Assembly (NCBI GenBank): GCA_036804525.1
Contig: DAIRSE010000035.1
Coordinates: 1-14,156 of the forward strand
DNA: 14,156 nt
Source of the DNA: JBFLVT01 sp036804525
GTDB lineage: Bacteria > Bacillota > Desulfotomaculia > Desulfotomaculales > JASEER01
Reading direction: 5' to 3'
The position numbers and the translations under genes were made by a program. This document shows, piece by piece, positions 12,152 through 14,156 of the stretch. Numbering within the stretch: the first letter of the stretch is position 1; each line of letters opens with the position of its first letter. Below the pieces are notes generated by a model, which worked only from the letters and a program-made list of their open reading frames with translations, ran no database searches and had not been told where the DNA came from.

Positions 12152-12222
12152 GCGGATGCAAGTCCGGGAAACTTTTATTGTAAGCACCTTTTTGAATTCT
12201 TTGCAACAAGGAGAGAGTTAGT

Positions 12223-13149
12223 ATGGAAATCTATCTTCCGGTAGCCGGCATGCCGGTTAACGTCTTCGTCATCGCCGGTCTGGGGGCGATGGTCGGCGTG
12301 CTTTCCGGGCTGTTCGGCGTGGGTGGCGGCTTCCTGCTCACCCCGCTGCTGATGTTTGTAGGTATTCCCCCGGCTGTGGCGGCGGCGTCGGATACCAACC
12401 AGATCGTCGCTGCTTCGGCTTCCGGTGCTTTGGCGCACAAGCGGCTGGGTAATGTGGATATGAAGCTGGGCGCCTTCTTTTTGGTCGGCGGCATTCTGGG
12501 AGGCACTTTCGGTGCACAGTTGGTCAAGGTCCTGCGCGGGATGGGCAACTACGATCTGACCATGAAACTGATCTATGTGGTGATGCTGACCCTTGTCGGC
12601 GGCTTCATGTTCATCGAAGGCCTTCAGGCCCTTAAGGGGAAGAAGACCGTAAAGCAAGAGGGGGATAAACCCTCGGCTTTCAGGCGTTTTGTGGCCAGAC
12701 TCCCCCTGCAGACGGAGTTCAAGGTGGCCGGGATCAAAACTTCGGCGCTGTTTGTCGTCGGCCTCGGTTTTGTCGTCGGGACGCTTGCGGCCTTGCTCGG
12801 TGTAGGCGGAGGATTCATTACCATGCCGGCGATGATCTACCTGCTGGGGATGCCGACGATTGTAGCTATTGGGACGGACCTGTTCCAGATCGTCTTTACG
12901 ACCATGAATGTTACCATCCAGCAGGCTATTACCAATCACTCGGTCGACATCGTCCTGGCCATTCTACTTTTCTGCGGGTCAACGATCGGAGCCCAAATCG
13001 GCGCAAGGCTTTCCAGGAGATTCAAGGGAGAACAGCTTCGTGTCTTGCTGGCTGTCATCGTGCTGGCGGTAATGGTTAAGATTGTCTTTGAGCTGGTAGC
13101 GGCGCCTGGTGCGCTCATCCAGTTCAGCTCAGGAGGTGGCGGGCACTAA
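12223..13149 (+). CDS. TauE/SafE (TSUP) family anion permease
   Basis: A 308-residue inner-membrane permease with two repeated halves, each with the canonical glycine signature: GLFGVGGGFLLTPLL (29-43) and LLGVGGGFITMPAM (191-204). About eight hydrophobic segments are present; a charged loop at residues 138-168 separates the halves. TSUP proteins export sulfite, sulfoacetate and related organosulfur anions, or import some of them. ATG at 12223 follows AAGGAG. The gene overlaps the next by one base (TAATG), so the two are co-translated. It is a much more typical family member than the diverged copy at 7528-8439. The partner protein downstream suggests a role in handling sulfite or another sulfur anion at the membrane (inference). 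Confidence 0.92.
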   Translation: MEIYLPVAGMPVNVFVIAGLGAMVGVLSGLFGVGGGFLLTPLLMFVGIPPAVAAASDTNQIVAASASGALAHKRLGNVDMKLGAFFLVGGILGGTFGAQLVKVLRGMGNYDLTMKLIYVVMLTLVGGFMFIEGLQALKGKKTVKQEGDKPSAFRRFVARLPLQTEFKVAGIKTSALFVVGLGFVVGTLAALLGVGGGFITMPAMIYLLGMPTIVAIGTDLFQIVFTTMNVTIQQAITNHSVDIVLAILLFCGSTIGAQIGARLSRRFKGEQLRVLLAVIVLAVMVKIVFELVAAPGALIQFSSGGGGH

Positions 13150-13976
13150 TGAGGACGATGTTTAAGCTGTTCGCCTTGGCCGTAGTTTTTGTGCTGCTGT
13201 TGGGCCTGGCAGCAACAGGGTTTGCGGCTCCCACCGCGGAGATCGCCCTGACACCGGACAAAATCGAGATCGGCACTCGCTTTAACGGGGGAGAAGTTAA
13301 GGTTACAGGGCGGGTGCCGGAGGGTAGCCAGGTCATTATTCAGGCGATTTCACCCGAAAAACGTGTTGCCCTCAGTAAGAAGGGTAAGGTCAGCGGCGTG
13401 TGGATGACGGTTGAAAAGACTCAGGTTTCCGGCATGCCGGCCATGTTTAAGGTTTACACTTCCGGCAAGATGGATGACATCCCGGCCGATGTGCAAAAGG
13501 AACTGGGTATCGACAGCGATTTCAGCGCTGTCAAGAGCCTGGCTAAGGTCACCGAGAAGCACGAAGAGAAGACTGTAACCCTGGAGAAGGCAAGGGCTGA
13601 AGAGTTCGTCAACGGGCTGATTTCACTGTACAGGGAGAAGAATCTCTATACCGTGGATGAGAACGCCGTGAAGGTCGAAGGGGAGCGCTTCGAGGCCGTG
13701 CTACAGATCCCTGCCGATATCCCTCGCGGTGAGACCAGGGTTCTGGTCTACGCGGTCGGGAGCGACGGAAGCGTAGTTGCCAGCTCATCGGCTTTGCTGA
13801 AGGTCGAGGCGGTCGGCTTGGTACGTACCCTGGGCGACATGGCGACACACAACGCCGTAGCCTACGGTATTCTGGCCGTTGGTGTCGCGTTGGTGACGGG
13901 CATTCTTATCGCCCAGTTCTTCAAATGGCTGCAGAAGGTCGTCTTCAAAGAAGAGCATGTGGAAGTAGGCCACTAG
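13149..13976 (+). CDS. Alph_Pro_TM/TIGR02186-like membrane-anchored protein
   Basis: A 275-residue protein with a clear signal peptide (MRTMFKLFALAVVFVLLLGL, probable cleavage near residues 26-27), an extracytoplasmic domain of about 205 residues, one C-terminal transmembrane helix (about 235-257) and a short charged cytoplasmic tail. The segment VALSKKGKVSGVWMTVEKTQVSG resembles the rRKerVaGiWvN-type core of the Alph_Pro_TM (TIGR02186) family, known best from Alphaproteobacteria, as I recall the pattern. It is translationally coupled (TAATG) to the TauE/SafE permease, so it is probably an extracytoplasmic partner of that permease. An AGGAGG lies 12 bases upstream of the ATG at 13149; a second ATG at 13158 is a possible start. 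Biochemical role unknown. Family call is by pattern memory and should be tested with a profile search. Confidence 0.75.
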   Translation: MRTMFKLFALAVVFVLLLGLAATGFAAPTAEIALTPDKIEIGTRFNGGEVKVTGRVPEGSQVIIQAISPEKRVALSKKGKVSGVWMTVEKTQVSGMPAMFKVYTSGKMDDIPADVQKELGIDSDFSAVKSLAKVTEKHEEKTVTLEKARAEEFVNGLISLYREKNLYTVDENAVKVEGERFEAVLQIPADIPRGETRVLVYAVGSDGSVVASSSALLKVEAVGLVRTLGDMATHNAVAYGILAVGVALVTGILIAQFFKWLQKVVFKEEHVEVGH

Positions 13977-14040
13977 CCAGGGCGTTGAGTATCGCGGGTA
14001 TCAGGTATTACGTCAAATGGAGCAAGAAGCGGGTATGATC

Positions 14041-14068
14041 ATAAAGGCCGGCAAAAACCGGCCTTTAT
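14041..14068 (+). terminator. Terminator hairpin after the TauE operon
   Basis: ATAAAGGCCGG (14041-14051) and CCGGCCTTTAT (14058-14068) form a perfect 11-base-pair stem with the loop CAAAAA. The T-rich part lies inside the stem, and the symmetric A/T ends would also serve a minus-strand transcript entering from the right. No gene is supported from here to the right edge. Confidence 0.7.
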
Positions 14069-14156
14069 CATGCCTGGACAGGTAATCTTTTTCCGGCCAG
14101 TGCGGCCACACTCAGGCCCGCTCTTCAGCCTGGATATAATACCCCGCAAAAAGAAC

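Larger units (their letters stand above)
11863..12222. other. Divergent intergenic region between CoA-transferase and TauE operon
   Basis: These 360 bases carry the minus-strand CoA-transferase promoter, a possible plus-strand promoter (11945-11973), a weak relative of the repeated element (AATGACAA at 12013-12020), a possible 45-codon ORF (12014-12151) and a long plus-strand leader. GGAGG (12040-12044) and CCTCC (12061-12065) could pair in the leader. I recognise no known riboswitch class. Confidence 0.5.

Noticed and set aside
11990..12222. Known riboswitch (cobalamin, molybdenum cofactor, SAM) or group II intron fragment in the TauE leader
   Set aside because: I looked for conserved core boxes and did not find a convincing set; only short, non-diagnostic resemblances.
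12175..12939. Minus-strand open frame of 254 codons over the TauE gene
   Set aside because: The plus strand encodes a canonical TauE/SafE protein with both glycine motifs; the minus frame has shadow composition and no ribosome binding site.
1..14156. tRNA, rRNA or CRISPR array
   Set aside because: No tRNA-like cloverleaf, rRNA segment or regularly spaced direct repeat was seen; the TAGTGACAA copies are irregularly spaced and promoter-associated.

Overview
The window (about 57% GC by eye) looks like chromosomal DNA of a Gram-positive clostridial bacterium. The signs are strong AGGAGG-type ribosome binding sites, sigma-A-like promoters, tightly packed operons, an IS1634-type transposase gene and a CoA-transferase. 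A thermophilic, sulfate-reducing or syntrophic Peptococcaceae/Desulfotomaculum-type host is an inference, not something the sequence proves.

Layout. From 8639 down to 2934 (minus strand) runs one compact transport operon: a 61-residue membrane protein, a divergent TSUP (TauE/SafE-like) permease, a DASS/SLC13-type anion permease, a CBS-pair protein, a gamma-class carbonic anhydrase, a second CBS-pair protein that overlaps it, and an ArsB/NhaD-type permease. After possible terminators near 2650-2760 a second minus-strand operon repeats the theme: DASS permease (2447-981), CBS-pair protein (913-434) and ArsB/NhaD permease (406 to beyond the left edge). The DASS-CBS-ArsB cassette is therefore present twice, and only the first copy carries the carbonic anhydrase, an extra CBS gene and the TSUP genes. 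Upstream (8769-10229, minus) lies an intact IS1634-type transposase-like gene that seems to lack one catalytic aspartate. Next is an acetyl-CoA hydrolase/transferase-family CoA-transferase (10534-11862, minus) with a clear promoter and terminator. Facing the other way on the plus strand is a two-gene operon: a canonical TauE/SafE permease (12223-13149) and a secreted or membrane-anchored protein resembling the TIGR02186/Alph_Pro_TM family (13149-13976), followed by a hairpin terminator.

How it fits together. The window is dominated by anion transport: two DASS, two ArsB/NhaD and two TSUP permeases, with three small soluble CBS proteins that probably sense adenine nucleotides and may gate the permeases. 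The carbonic anhydrase would interconvert CO2 and bicarbonate beside them. Substrates cannot be read from sequence; sulfate/sulfite, carboxylates or bicarbonate are all possible.

The most striking non-coding signal is a repeated element, TTTGTCACTA in the direction of transcription. It lies 48-82 bases upstream of the first gene of all four minus-strand transcription units, with second copies 158 bases upstream of two of them and one inverted copy beside the CoA-transferase terminator. It could be an operator for a local regulon, or former insertion-sequence ends.
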